From Opitutales bacterium UBA7389 (GTDB lineage Bacteria; Verrucomicrobiota; Verrucomicrobiia; Opitutales; Opitutaceae): 47,893 nt of DNA. A program made the translations under genes and the position numbers. Shown here piece after piece: positions 36,418 to 45,084 of the stretch. The stretch lies in assembly GCA_002474325.1 (NCBI GenBank), contig DKNL01000297.1, positions 1 to 47,893 of the forward strand, read 5' to 3'. Each line of letters begins with the position of its first letter. Position 1 is the first letter of the stretch. A model generated the notes under the pieces. That model was not told the DNA's origin. It saw nothing but the letters and a program-made list of their open reading frames with translations, and made no database searches.

Positions 36418-37479
36418 TTACCAGCGATATTTCTTTCTCATACGGATTCTTAGCAAAATCGAGCTCAAGGCGATGGCAGCAACAATAAATAGAAACACGA
36501 AAGCAGTGCCATATTGCATTCTCGACGTGTATTCGTTCTGAGGAATTTTGGCGCTGACTACGTAAATATGGTAAGGAAGCGCCATAACACCCTGGAAAAA
36601 CAGATCGTACCAACGCTCGAGCCCTTCCCATGGAAGCTGATCTCGAAGAGCATAGGCAGCAGTGAACATGATTGGAGCCGTTTCCCCAGCTACTCTAGCG
36701 ACGCCAATGATCGAAGATGTCAAAATGCCGGGCATCGCGTAGGGCAAGACATTGGTTCGAATCGTCGTCCATTGGGTGGCTCCCAAGGCAAAAGAAGCGT
36801 CGCGCATGCCTTGCGGAATAGCCCTCATGGATTCCTCGCTAGCGGAAATGATTATCGGCAACACCATGAGGGCCAAGGTAAACCAGCCCGCGATTAAGGA
36901 AACGTTCCAGCCAAAGGCCAATACAAACATCCCCATACCGAAAATACCAAATACGATGGACGGGACGCCTGCCAGATTTAGAATAGACAGCCTGACTGCG
37001 TTCAAGATCTTGCCAGGGCGCGAATACTCACTCAAGAAAATCGCGCTGAGAACACCCAAAGTCATTGCGATTATCATCGCCCCTGCAACGAGGAGCAATG
37101 TTCCGGCAATACAGGGCCAAATTCCTCCCCCTGAATAGGCGTATGTCTCTGTCACGATTGGTTCGTCGATTCCTTGGCGAAAACTCCTGAAATTAGAATC
37201 ACTCATTTCGTATTTGCGACCCTGATACTCAAATACGTGCAAGGTCTGTGGAGAATCCGACAGGAATTCCACATTCAAGAATGGGAACTCGCTGCGGAAA
37301 ACCGTTTTACCCCCTTTGTAGACAATGTCTACGAATATAGTTGCCGCGCACAGGAGCACAAAATACGTGCCCAAACGGAAAAGAGCAAATACCAGGCGTT
37401 CCACTAACTTGCTCTTCGTGGATTTTCCGAAAAGAGACTTTTCCATGGATTCACGGACGACTGTTTTGGAGGGGCTCAT
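36418..37479 (-). CDS. pstA: PstA, phosphate ABC transporter permease
   Basis: 353 residues with a TM segment near residue 40, a periplasmic insertion of about 60 residues (FRSEFPFLNVEFLSDSP...) and then the five-segment permease core containing the EAA-like loop SEESMRAIPQGMRDASFALGATQWTTI and GVARVAGETAPIMFTAA, the PstA hallmark. Longer than E. coli PstA (about 296) because of the insertion. It starts 9 bases after the pstC stop. Confidence 0.95.
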   Translation of the reverse strand: MSPSKTVVRESMEKSLFGKSTKSKLVERLVFALFRLGTYFVLLCAATIFVDIVYKGGKTVFRSEFPFLNVEFLSDSPQTLHVFEYQGRKYEMSDSNFRSFRQGIDEPIVTETYAYSGGGIWPCIAGTLLLVAGAMIIAMTLGVLSAIFLSEYSRPGKILNAVRLSILNLAGVPSIVFGIFGMGMFVLAFGWNVSLIAGWFTLALMVLPIIISASEESMRAIPQGMRDASFALGATQWTTIRTNVLPYAMPGILTSSIIGVARVAGETAPIMFTAAYALRDQLPWEGLERWYDLFFQGVMALPYHIYVVSAKIPQNEYTSRMQYGTAFVFLFIVAAIALSSILLRIRMRKKYRW

Positions 37480-37488
37480 AACATCAAC

Positions 37489-39081
37489 CTAACCCCTGGA
37501 GATCTGGAACTTCATCACTATCTTCTGAGCAAAGTAGTTGATTAACAAAGAGATGAGAAAAAGAACAAGACCAACCATGAACAATGCTCTATAATGCATG
37601 CTTCCATGGACAACCTCGCCCAATTCCTGGGCGATTATCCCTGTCATCGTATGGACAGGCTCAAAGACGACTCCTATCCCCTCGGCGAATCTTGGAATTT
37701 CGATCCTGTTGCCAGCGCAAAGCAACACCACCATCGTTTCCCCAATCACTCGACCAAATCCCAGCAACACCGCCGATATGATGCCCGACAGAGCCGTGGG
37801 AACGATGATCCTCACAATTGTTTGCAATCGCGTCGAACCCATAGCCATGGATGCTTCTTTGTACGAAAGCGGGACATTATTGAGGGCGTCCTCGGCGAGC
37901 GTGAAAATAGTCGGAATCGCCATTAGAGCCAATAGCCCGCCAGCCGTGAATGCGTTCAAACGCTCGCTTATCGGAAAAAAGTCTATCCACGCGAGCGACT
38001 CCCATCCCGAGACTTCTCGTATCAATGTTCCAAACACAGCGATCCCAAAGAAACCTATTACTACTGACGGAATAGCGGAAATAAACTCAATGTAGGGTTT
38101 AATGAGATCACGCTCCAGAGATCGTGCAACCTGATTCACGTAAATAGCAGCTCCGACACCTAAGGGAACCGCGAAAAACATGGCCACCATAGCTACCAGC
38201 AAGGATCCGGACATTAATGGAATCAGCCCGTACCAATCTTGTATCGAACTATTCGTTACCCATTTTTTTCCGAATATAAACGAAGTAAATGCTTCGCTAA
38301 TCGGTACCGGTCTCGAGCGTTCCCAAGCGAGAACATTCTCTTCGAACTTTGAAACCTCCTCGATAAACATCTCCGCGAGCTCTTTGAATCGCTCCGTCTT
38401 GGCCTGCAATTCCGCATCGCCAAAATCGGGCGTAGACGGCAGAATCCCCTCTATCCCTCGGATGAGATTTTCATTGATCTTAATGTATTCGCTTTCGCGC
38501 GACTTCACGATGTCAAAAAAGAGGGCGAAGTCGATTTCTCGGATTTCCAATGCATCGGCTTCGTCTTGCCTGCCCGACTTGAGCAAACTTTCCCGATGCT
38601 CAGACAAATTCTGCATCTCCTGATAGGAATCGCGGGCAGCAGAAAGAATTTCATTTGCCTCGATAACATGCTCCCTCAAGGGAACAGCGAGGTCTTCGAA
38701 ATCATAGAAAAAATCCTCGCTCTCTTCCATGATCGCTCGCGATTCTTGAAAGTCGTAACCCTCCTCCGCTAGCTTTTCAATCTGCCTAGAACGAATGGAA
38801 TTCAGATAGCGGGTCAGCGCTGAAAGCGCATTTTGCTGTCCCCGCATCAGCTCTACATACTCGAGGCCCGATTGCCTGTAGAGCAATAGGCTATCTCTAT
38901 ACTGGCCAAAGAATCCCGCGCCTTCTTTGAACAAGAACAATGTAATGAGGCCGAGCACAACAATCGAAACGAACGCGTTACCGCCGAACAATCCCTTAAG
39001 CGCGCTTTCCTTGGTTAGTCCCAAGAATGACTTGCGGTTCGACGCTAGCTGGTAGCGGGTTTTGGAACTGCGCTTATCCAT
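37489..39081 (-). CDS. pstC: PstC, phosphate ABC transporter permease with a large periplasmic insertion
   Basis: 530 residues, against about 320 for E. coli PstC. TM1 is at about 34-52. Residues about 60-265 form a charged, helical, coiled-coil-like insertion (many Glu, Leu, Arg; for example SRQIEKLAEEGYDFQESRAI). The permease core follows from about 285, with the EAA loop LNNVPLSYKEASMAMGSTRL and GRVIGETMVVLLCAGN, both typical of PstC. The insertion would lie in the periplasm where PstS docks. No frameshift is visible. It is separated from pstS by 249 bases. Confidence 0.94.
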   Translation of the reverse strand: MDKRSSKTRYQLASNRKSFLGLTKESALKGLFGGNAFVSIVVLGLITLFLFKEGAGFFGQYRDSLLLYRQSGLEYVELMRGQQNALSALTRYLNSIRSRQIEKLAEEGYDFQESRAIMEESEDFFYDFEDLAVPLREHVIEANEILSAARDSYQEMQNLSEHRESLLKSGRQDEADALEIREIDFALFFDIVKSRESEYIKINENLIRGIEGILPSTPDFGDAELQAKTERFKELAEMFIEEVSKFEENVLAWERSRPVPISEAFTSFIFGKKWVTNSSIQDWYGLIPLMSGSLLVAMVAMFFAVPLGVGAAIYVNQVARSLERDLIKPYIEFISAIPSVVIGFFGIAVFGTLIREVSGWESLAWIDFFPISERLNAFTAGGLLALMAIPTIFTLAEDALNNVPLSYKEASMAMGSTRLQTIVRIIVPTALSGIISAVLLGFGRVIGETMVVLLCAGNRIEIPRFAEGIGVVFEPVHTMTGIIAQELGEVVHGSMHYRALFMVGLVLFLISLLINYFAQKIVMKFQISRG

Positions 39082-39261
39082 GGAAGCGATAATGAAACGC
39101 CGTTTCTTGAAGCAAAGCGAAAGGCATTATGAAGATCCCTCGTTTGAAGGGCATTCGGCTATAAAAATAAGCCTGTTCTTCTCCGAAAGACTACCCGCCT
39201 CAACCCGAATTGCTCGAGTTCTTCGCGGAAACCTGGTTCCTGAATGGGAAAGCATCGCGTC

Positions 39262-39280
39262 GACATATGATCCATATGTC
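39262..39280. repeat. Short perfect hairpin between pstS and pstC
   Basis: GACATATG (39262-39269), loop ATC, CATATGTC (39273-39280), about 50 bases after the pstS stop in the 249-base pstS-pstC gap. In many bacteria a stem after pstS lets the binding protein mRNA outlast the downstream transporter mRNA; this hairpin could do the same here. No U tract. Confidence 0.45.
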
Positions 39281-39330
39281 ATTCAGGGAGCAAGTCGATT
39301 CAATCGAAAACCCCCAAAGACCCAATCGCT

Positions 39331-40167
39331 CTAATTGACCGGTATAAAATGTACGGACTCGACTATCTTCTGACCTTCCTTGCTGAGGCAGAATTCGACA
39401 AACCGGCTTACGATCGGACGCATCTCGCTGTTGGCATTGTGATAGAAATACAATGGTCGGGCGTACGGATATTCCGGATTGTCAGGTTTAATGCCGTCAA
39501 CGGGCAACGGGGTAACACCTGGAGTTCCTATGTATGCCAATCCAACGTATCCGATTCCATTAGAATTTTTAGCCACTTCGGAAGCGATTTGCTCATTGCC
39601 CGCCATTTTTTGAGAGGACGGAGCGTAGTCACGCTTGCGCAAGGCCATGTCCTGAAAAACTGCGTAGGTTCCGGAAGAGGTGTTGCGCGTATAAATGGAG
39701 ACAGCCCCCGATTTGCCATTCACCGTCGCCCAGTTAGCAACGTCACCCGTAAAGATCCTTTCAACTTCCCGCGACCGAATCTTATCCATCGGATTGCCCT
39801 TGTTCACAATAATCGCAATTCCATCTTTTGCGACGGTGATCGACTCCATTTTCACACCTGCTAAAAGACCTTTAGTAAGTTCGGTTCCTTTCACCTCTCG
39901 GCTCGACATTCCCAAGTCGGCCGTACCATCTATCACCGCTGCGATCCCCGTCGAAGAGCCTTCGGCGGCAATCTCAAATATAACCTCGACGCCCTCCTTG
40001 GAAAGTGAGGCCTTAAACTCTTCCGCGAGTTGAGGCACCATTTTAGCGCCCAGAGTGTCAGACCCCTTAATCACGATTTTCTCGGCGGCGTGCCCCAGAG
40101 AAAGCGATCCGCAGGCTACTGCAAGCAAGAGAATGCGGCCGATTATTTTACATATTGCTGAGTTCAT
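39331..40167 (-). CDS. pstS: PstS, periplasmic phosphate-binding protein
   Basis: 278 residues with a signal peptide (to about residue 27, GHA) and the PstS-like PBP fold. Phosphate-binding loops are seen as KGSDTLGAKM, EGSSTGIAAV (with SSREVKG after it) and TRNTSSGTYAVFQ. It belongs to the shorter PstS-like type without the extended E. coli C-terminal half, but its operon position makes the function clear. It delivers phosphate to PstCA. It lies 55 bases downstream of the porin gene. Confidence 0.94.
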   Translation of the reverse strand: MNSAICKIIGRILLLAVACGSLSLGHAAEKIVIKGSDTLGAKMVPQLAEEFKASLSKEGVEVIFEIAAEGSSTGIAAVIDGTADLGMSSREVKGTELTKGLLAGVKMESITVAKDGIAIIVNKGNPMDKIRSREVERIFTGDVANWATVNGKSGAVSIYTRNTSSGTYAVFQDMALRKRDYAPSSQKMAGNEQIASEVAKNSNGIGYVGLAYIGTPGVTPLPVDGIKPDNPEYPYARPLYFYHNANSEMRPIVSRFVEFCLSKEGQKIVESVHFIPVN

Positions 40168-40222
40168 TGGTTCTGTGTGCTTTCTAATATAATTTATACC
40201 TATTCGTTTGGGAAAATGCCGC

Positions 40223-41362
40223 TTACCAGCTAATACGGAAAGCGGACGTTAGGCCGTAGCCGATGTAGTTGTCGCCGGAACCGCTCTGGTTGATTCCATA
40301 GTTGTACTCGACAGCATTGTGCCATTTCAGCTTGTGGCCGTAGAGGTACCAGTTGAAGCCGAGCAGCAAGTTGTGGGCGGTCTCAACCTTGGCTGCGTCG
40401 TTTTTGGCGGCATAGCGGGCGAGCTTTACATCCCGCTCCGCGTCCAGACTCGTAACGCTAGCATACTCAACCACGAGTTGCAACTTGTCGCTGAAGTTGT
40501 AGAAAGGCTTGATGCTGAAACCGAGCAGGTCGCTCTGGTCAACACCGAAAGCGGAGTCCTCAACGCCCTTGGAGGTTGCGATATCGGCCCAAATGCCAAG
40601 ACTTTCGTTAATCATCTGCTTGTAGACAAATGCAAGTACGTGCTCGTGATCAGCAGTGCCTACATCCAGCCTGCCTTTGAAGTTACGGTGGTCGGTGGAG
40701 TAATCCGGATCGTTGTACACGTAGTCTAGGCGCCACAAGCCATCTTCACCGACCGCTTGGCCGATGGAAAACAGGCCGAAGTATCCAGCGTCGAAGTGGC
40801 CAAACTCAGCTTCGCCACTAGAGGAGAAAACGCCCGCCTTATAGCTCCATATGTCAATATCGCCACCAACGCTGGCACCAGTGAAGTACTCGGTGCCGAA
40901 CCAGAGGTTTCCGGCAACAATATTGCGTTCCGGAACGATGAGCGACTTGGAAGACGTCGAGCCATCCAGGGTGAAGCCTGCAGACTGCTTGCCGAATTTG
41001 AACTTTGTTTCGCTCGACGGGTTCCATCCCACGTATGTGTCGGTTAGGCGCAGGTAAAAGTCGTCCCAATTGTTGATACCGTCAATGTCCAGGTCAATTT
41101 CGCTGTGCAGCACGACGTCCCTCTCAACGCTCTTTTTTAAGCCGACGCGAAAACGGCGCCAAGCCAGGTCGTCGTTTGATTTGCCTTCTCCATCGAAATG
41201 GTAGGCGTCCCCTTGCAGGCGACCGGTAAAGCCCAGTTTTTTCACTATTGGAGCGTTCCAAATTTTGTCGTAGCTAGCCGAATCTGCCAAAACCCTGGCC
41301 CCTGACGCAAAGCACGCGAGCACAGCACACGCGGCGAGGATGAATTTAATATTGTTACCCAT
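40223..41362 (-). CDS. OprP/OprO-like phosphate-selective porin
   Basis: 379 residues with a signal peptide (cleavage near VLA, about residue 26). The rest alternates in short amphipathic strands as in a 16-stranded porin, has the OprP-type opening (GRLQGDAYHF, AWRRFRVGLKKS) and ends with an aromatic residue (RISW), the outer-membrane insertion signal. The gene leads the phosphate block, so phosphate is the likely solute, although exact selectivity is inferred from context. Codon use is more biased and GC-richer than neighbours, suggesting high expression. Confidence 0.88.
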   Translation of the reverse strand: MGNNIKFILAACAVLACFASGARVLADSASYDKIWNAPIVKKLGFTGRLQGDAYHFDGEGKSNDDLAWRRFRVGLKKSVERDVVLHSEIDLDIDGINNWDDFYLRLTDTYVGWNPSSETKFKFGKQSAGFTLDGSTSSKSLIVPERNIVAGNLWFGTEYFTGASVGGDIDIWSYKAGVFSSSGEAEFGHFDAGYFGLFSIGQAVGEDGLWRLDYVYNDPDYSTDHRNFKGRLDVGTADHEHVLAFVYKQMINESLGIWADIATSKGVEDSAFGVDQSDLLGFSIKPFYNFSDKLQLVVEYASVTSLDAERDVKLARYAAKNDAAKVETAHNLLLGFNWYLYGHKLKWHNAVEYNYGINQSGSGDNYIGYGLTSAFRISW

Positions 41363-41478
41363 TATTGTCGTTTTTAGATTGTGATTACGGAAGAAGCGAA
41401 AACGACGTTCAAGCTTCGACCTAGCCCTTTGAATCCCTGCACCCTCCTCGCAAGCGTAATTTCACCATGCTGCGAAAA

Positions 41479-41516
41479 GTAACTCGCTCGTAACATTCCC
41501 GTAACCTTTTCGTAAC
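41479..41516 (-). promoter_or_regulatory. Candidate Pho box: four GTTAC direct repeats at 11-bp period
   Basis: On the minus strand GTTAC occurs four times, at 41512-41516, 41501-41505, 41490-41494 and 41479-41483, exactly 11 bases apart. PhoB/PhoP sites are tandem 11-bp direct-repeat units, one turn of DNA each, so four units mean two dimer sites. It lies 117-154 bases upstream of the porin ATG, the first gene of the phosphate block. A PhoB family regulator binding here is inferred; no phoB gene is in the window. Confidence 0.75.
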
Positions 41517-41519
41517 TTA

Positions 41520-41536
41520 AGGCCTTCGGAAGGCCT
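41520..41536 (-). terminator. Perfect hairpin between the TPR gene and the Pho box
   Basis: AGGCCTT (41520-41526), loop CGG, AAGGCCT (41530-41536), starting 30 bases after the TPR gene stop and directly before the Pho repeats. It is GC-rich but lacks a U tract. It probably isolates the phosphate block from upstream transcription. Confidence 0.5.
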
Positions 41537-41565
41537 CCCGGCTAATTCCACAATTTTATCAATCG

Positions 41566-42510
41566 CTAATCCGTATCGCCTTCTATCAAATCCCTCAAAA
41601 CTTCCAATTCCACCATATCCTGAGCATCCTCCCCGAAAAGCTTATCTAATCTAGCAAGAACATCGCGGGCCGCATCGATGTTTTCGCTGAAGACTTCCGC
41701 TCTAGCGAACTTTATCAAGCGAATCGGATCATAGCATCGATCCGCAAGCGATTGAGCCCAAGGATCATAGGGAGTCTTATCGAAACCCAGGTCATCCCTT
41801 TGTCGCTGCGATTCCAAAGCCGTTTCCCGATCGCCCTGATTCAACGCCACCTCGCTCAATAGAGCATGTATCGATCGAGCTTCAGGCTCTAGCTTGACTG
41901 CTTCAATCAAATGTTCGGATGCATCATCGTAGCTCCCTTGTGCCGAAAATCCCCTCGCCAGGCCAAAGTGTGCCCAAGGCCTCCACACATCGACTTGGAT
42001 TAAGGCATTAAAATGGTGTACCGAATCGAGTATGTGGCCTGAAGCCAAATAAATCGATCCTAACTCATATCGAATATTTAAATACTCGTTGTCCATGCGG
42101 ATGGCCCGCTCAAAAGCGTCAATAGCAATCCGCTTATCACGATAATCTCTCGTCGTTAAGCCTAGAAAATAGGGCCAACGAGGATTCTCAAGATCCAGTA
42201 TAATCAATGTTGAAAAGCATTGCCACGCTTCGCCATAAAATCCATTCGCCATATACAACTCTCCCAAGCTTGCCAACGCCTCCATCCTACCTTCCGTCTC
42301 TTGGAAACCCGCATGGACGTTCTTGAGCTCCTCTAGAAATTCTCGAGGCCATCCGGCCAGATTTGGAATAGCGGGAATTCCTTGGATCAGTTCCGCTTCG
42401 ATTATCGACTCGCCAGCCTCTGAAGTTTTTCGATCAATCTCCCTTAGTAAGAATCCCAATACAACCGCTGCTGCAATAAGCACGTAGATCTGTTTGGGCA
42501 ACCGACGCAT
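41566..42510 (-). CDS. Membrane-anchored TPR protein
   Basis: 314 residues. One N-terminal membrane segment (residues about 8-23) acts as anchor or uncleaved signal. Tetratricopeptide-like repeats follow from about residue 70 to 250, including FYGEAWQCFSTLIILDLENP, KRIAIDAFERAIRMDNEY, HILDSVHHFNALIQVD and SYDDASEHLIEAVKLEPEA. TPRs bind partner proteins; none is identified. It lies 21 bases downstream of the gene at 42532, so they probably form an operon. Confidence 0.85.
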   Translation of the reverse strand: MRRLPKQIYVLIAAAVVLGFLLREIDRKTSEAGESIIEAELIQGIPAIPNLAGWPREFLEELKNVHAGFQETEGRMEALASLGELYMANGFYGEAWQCFSTLIILDLENPRWPYFLGLTTRDYRDKRIAIDAFERAIRMDNEYLNIRYELGSIYLASGHILDSVHHFNALIQVDVWRPWAHFGLARGFSAQGSYDDASEHLIEAVKLEPEARSIHALLSEVALNQGDRETALESQRQRDDLGFDKTPYDPWAQSLADRCYDPIRLIKFARAEVFSENIDAARDVLARLDKLFGEDAQDMVELEVLRDLIEGDTD

Positions 42511-42531
42511 AACCCCTTACCTAAAACTCAA

Positions 42532-43086
42532 CTAAACTGACCGAGAACTAGTTCCTGTTGGGGCCGATTCCGTTTGCTTGGCCAAACGCCCATCTTCCGA
42601 TGCACCTAAGAATGCGAGCTTCTCTTGATTCTCGATAAAGAACTGTGGGTCTAACTCCACATCCGGAACCGGATATTCTATCTTACTCGGCCGATGGATA
42701 TACCACAAATATCCCGCCTCCTTGTGTTTCAACCTAAGAAGCCGGCGCCGCTCTAGCATTAGGCTAAGGAGGCGCTTAAGTTCCGAGTTTTCCTCACTGG
42801 GACCATCTTCGCCTTCAAACAGACTGACAAATAGATTGTCGGCGGTCAGTTTCAATGCCTCTTGAACCTCTTTATCGTGCTGGTCTCTGGGCTTGAAAAG
42901 CTGGGTCCACCTGCAAATCAAATCACCTAATATTCGATAGTCGGACTCCTCGGATTCCCTTAAATCGATACGCTCGATTTCACTATCTACCCGAACGAGC
43001 AAACTCGCCACGCGGTCATCTCTCTCAAAGGGCTCGCCAGAAAAAGCAGAACTGCGGGAAATGGGAGATATATGCCAATCCATCAT
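42532..43086 (-). CDS. Hypothetical cytoplasmic protein
   Basis: 184 residues from the chosen ATG pair (MMDWHISPISRSSAFSGEPF). No signal peptide or membrane segment is seen. It is acidic and helical in the middle and has an aromatic patch GYLWYIHRPSKIEYP. No family recognised. A GTG at 43119 would add 11 hydrophobic residues; I prefer the ATG because the preceding residues look non-coding. Directly upstream of the TPR gene, gap 21 bases. Confidence 0.6.
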   Translation of the reverse strand: MMDWHISPISRSSAFSGEPFERDDRVASLLVRVDSEIERIDLRESEESDYRILGDLICRWTQLFKPRDQHDKEVQEALKLTADNLFVSLFEGEDGPSEENSELKRLLSLMLERRRLLRLKHKEAGYLWYIHRPSKIEYPVPDVELDPQFFIENQEKLAFLGASEDGRLAKQTESAPTGTSSRSV

Positions 43087-43186
43087 AAAAACGAAGAGTG
43101 AACCGAACGCGGTTTCCACTGGCTAGAAAATTCTTCGAAAACGTATTGAGCTCGCTTCCGTTTTTGAGCGCTCCAACCTTAAAACC

Positions 43187-44068
43187 ATGCCCAGCTCGCG
43201 ACAAAATAATGCAGATCTAACGCAATCAATGGCACTCATAGTAGTCGATATTCAGGATTGTTTCATCGATACGCTTGCCAACAAAGACGAGTTTCTAAGG
43301 CGGTGCGCCTTTGCCATCGATGCCGCCCAAACGCTTGGAATAGAGACCATCTTCACAGAGCAAGTCCCCGATAAAATCGGTTCGACGAACACCCTACTCA
43401 AACAACGAGCCCACAATGCAAAGGTCTTTTCCAAAAAGAGCTTTTCTGCACTGGCCGCGCCCGGGATTGAATCATATTTGCGAGATCACGAGATTTATCA
43501 TGTACTTGTTTGCGGTCTGGAAACTCCTATCTGTATCTATCAAACGGCTCTTCAATCCATTGATGAAGATATCGACGCCACTTTTCTTACAGATGCTCTT
43601 GGATGTCGCCGCACTGAAGACGGCCGACAAGCTATTGCGGCGATTCGCCAACTGGACTGCCAAACGCTTCCTTCTGAGACTGTTTTCTACAGCTTGCTTG
43701 GCTCCGCAACTCATCCGAATTTTCGATCTTTCTCTAAGCTCGTCGCAACCTATTCAAATTCGAGGATATCCACGCAGAAAATCCTGTCTGAAAAACCAGA
43801 TACAGCTCGAATTCGATCCCAGTCTTCCTCAAGCGGAACCTCAAAAGGTTCTGGCAAAAAGCATGAAGGGCCGAAGAGCAAGGCTTGCGAGAGCAAGAAG
43901 GCCTCCTCCACGCTTAAGAAGAAATTAGCCAAAAAACGAACTTCGCAATCAGGCAAAAGGAAAGAAGCTCCGAGTGGGCGAAATTCAGCCAAAAAGAAGC
44001 CGGCTAAGAAAAAATTAGGGGAAAAACAAGGCTCCCGAAAAGTGGCCAAAGTCAAAACACATGGGTGA
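43187..44068 (+). CDS. Isochorismatase-fold cysteine hydrolase with histone-H1-like C-terminal tail
   Basis: 293 residues. Residues 1-200 form a cysteine hydrolase of the isochorismatase/YcaC superfamily with Asp21 (VVDIQ), Lys83/84 (FSKKSF) and catalytic Cys116 (GLETPICIYQTA). YcaC-like substrates such as nicotinamide or other amides are possible. From about residue 205 to the end the chain is a Lys/Ala/Ser-rich disordered tail (SGTSKGSGKKHEGPK, AKKKPAKKKLGEK) like bacterial histone-H1 mimics, which bind nucleic acid. Fusion of the two is unusual. The tail is in the same frame with no sign of a frameshift. The last 17 bases overlap the convergent tsaD. Confidence 0.85.
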   Translation: MPSSRQNNADLTQSMALIVVDIQDCFIDTLANKDEFLRRCAFAIDAAQTLGIETIFTEQVPDKIGSTNTLLKQRAHNAKVFSKKSFSALAAPGIESYLRDHEIYHVLVCGLETPICIYQTALQSIDEDIDATFLTDALGCRRTEDGRQAIAAIRQLDCQTLPSETVFYSLLGSATHPNFRSFSKLVATYSNSRISTQKILSEKPDTARIRSQSSSSGTSKGSGKKHEGPKSKACESKKASSTLKKKLAKKRTSQSGKRKEAPSGRNSAKKKPAKKKLGEKQGSRKVAKVKTHG

Positions 44069-45083
44069 TTCGAGCCCCAGGATGAATATCTATTTTCATT
44101 TCCAGGTCTTTCGATTTTTCGAAAATTCGGCTGAAGGCTATCATCCCGGCATTGTCTCCTGTATGTTCTTTTCTCGCCAGCAGAGGAGTCAAGCGTGCCC
44201 CGATTGCAAGATCCCGAAATCGTTGCCGCAACAATCCGTTATTGGAGACACCGCCCGATAGCCCTACGCTCCGGTATTCGCGATTACGCAAAGCCTTTCC
44301 AGTTTTTTGTATTAGAGCATCAACTACAGCTTCCTGATAAGACGAACAAATATCGGGTAGCCGCCTATCGAGCTCAGCCTCGGAAATGCCTTCGAGCAGG
44401 TAACGCAAACTAGTCTTTAATCCCGAGAAGCTAAAGTCGAAATTCGCTCTTTCCATCAGTGCCCTAGGGAAGTCATAGGCTTCTGAGTTTCCCGACCTGG
44501 CTATAGCTTCCAATTTCGGTCCTCCCGGATAGCCTAAGCCTAGCAGCTTGGCTCCTTTATCGAGCGCTTCGCCGGCCGCATCGTCTATCGTTTCCCCGAT
44601 CAGTTCTATCAATCGGTCTTCATCGATATGAGCCAAGAGCGTATTTCCACCTGAAACGATTAAGGAAAGATGGGGCAGCATTCGATCGAGCTCAGCATCA
44701 AAATCGCTAGGACTGGCTGCGTGGGTCTCGATAAAAACGGAATGGGCGTGGGCTCTCAAATGGTTCGCGGCGTAAACTGGGATGTTAAGAGATATGGACA
44801 ATGCGTTGCCCACGGCTATGCCCATCGCCAAACAACCTGCCAACCCGGGTCCGGCCGTCACGACGATTTCGTCGATTTCTGCGAAACTGTACTGTTTGCG
44901 AAGCTCTCTTAATAGCGGAGCGAAATTCGACAAATGCTCTCTACTTGCCAACTCAGGAACCACTCCGCCGTATTCAGCATGCAATGTCACCTGGCTACTG
45001 ACCCATTCGCCCACGATTCCTTTCGACCGATCGAGCAGTGCCAAAGCTGATTCGTCGCATGAACTTTCTATACCGAGAATCAT
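44052..45083 (-). CDS. tsaD: TsaD, tRNA N6-threonylcarbamoyladenosine transferase
   Basis: 343 residues. Motifs are ILGIESSCDESALAL, HAEYGGVVPELASREH, the metal-binding NHLRAH, SGGNTLLAH, SGGVSNNGLL and HTGDNAGMIAF. It transfers the threonylcarbamoyl group onto A37 of ANN-decoding tRNAs with TsaB, TsaC and TsaE, none of which is in the window. A TTG frame extends 6 codons upstream, but the ATG at 45083 matches the family start and lies one base after the ctpA stop (TAGGATG), so the two genes are likely coupled. The 3' end overlaps the convergent hydrolase gene by 17 bases. Confidence 0.96.
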   Translation of the reverse strand: MILGIESSCDESALALLDRSKGIVGEWVSSQVTLHAEYGGVVPELASREHLSNFAPLLRELRKQYSFAEIDEIVVTAGPGLAGCLAMGIAVGNALSISLNIPVYAANHLRAHAHSVFIETHAASPSDFDAELDRMLPHLSLIVSGGNTLLAHIDEDRLIELIGETIDDAAGEALDKGAKLLGLGYPGGPKLEAIARSGNSEAYDFPRALMERANFDFSFSGLKTSLRYLLEGISEAELDRRLPDICSSYQEAVVDALIQKTGKALRNREYRSVGLSGGVSNNGLLRQRFRDLAIGARLTPLLARKEHTGDNAGMIAFSRIFEKSKDLEMKIDIHPGARITHVF

Positions 45084-45084
45084 C

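Noticed and set aside
41380..41450. Leader peptide behind GGAGG upstream of the porin
   Set aside because: The GTG directly abuts the GGAGG with no spacer and the frame encodes only about 22 ordinary codons.
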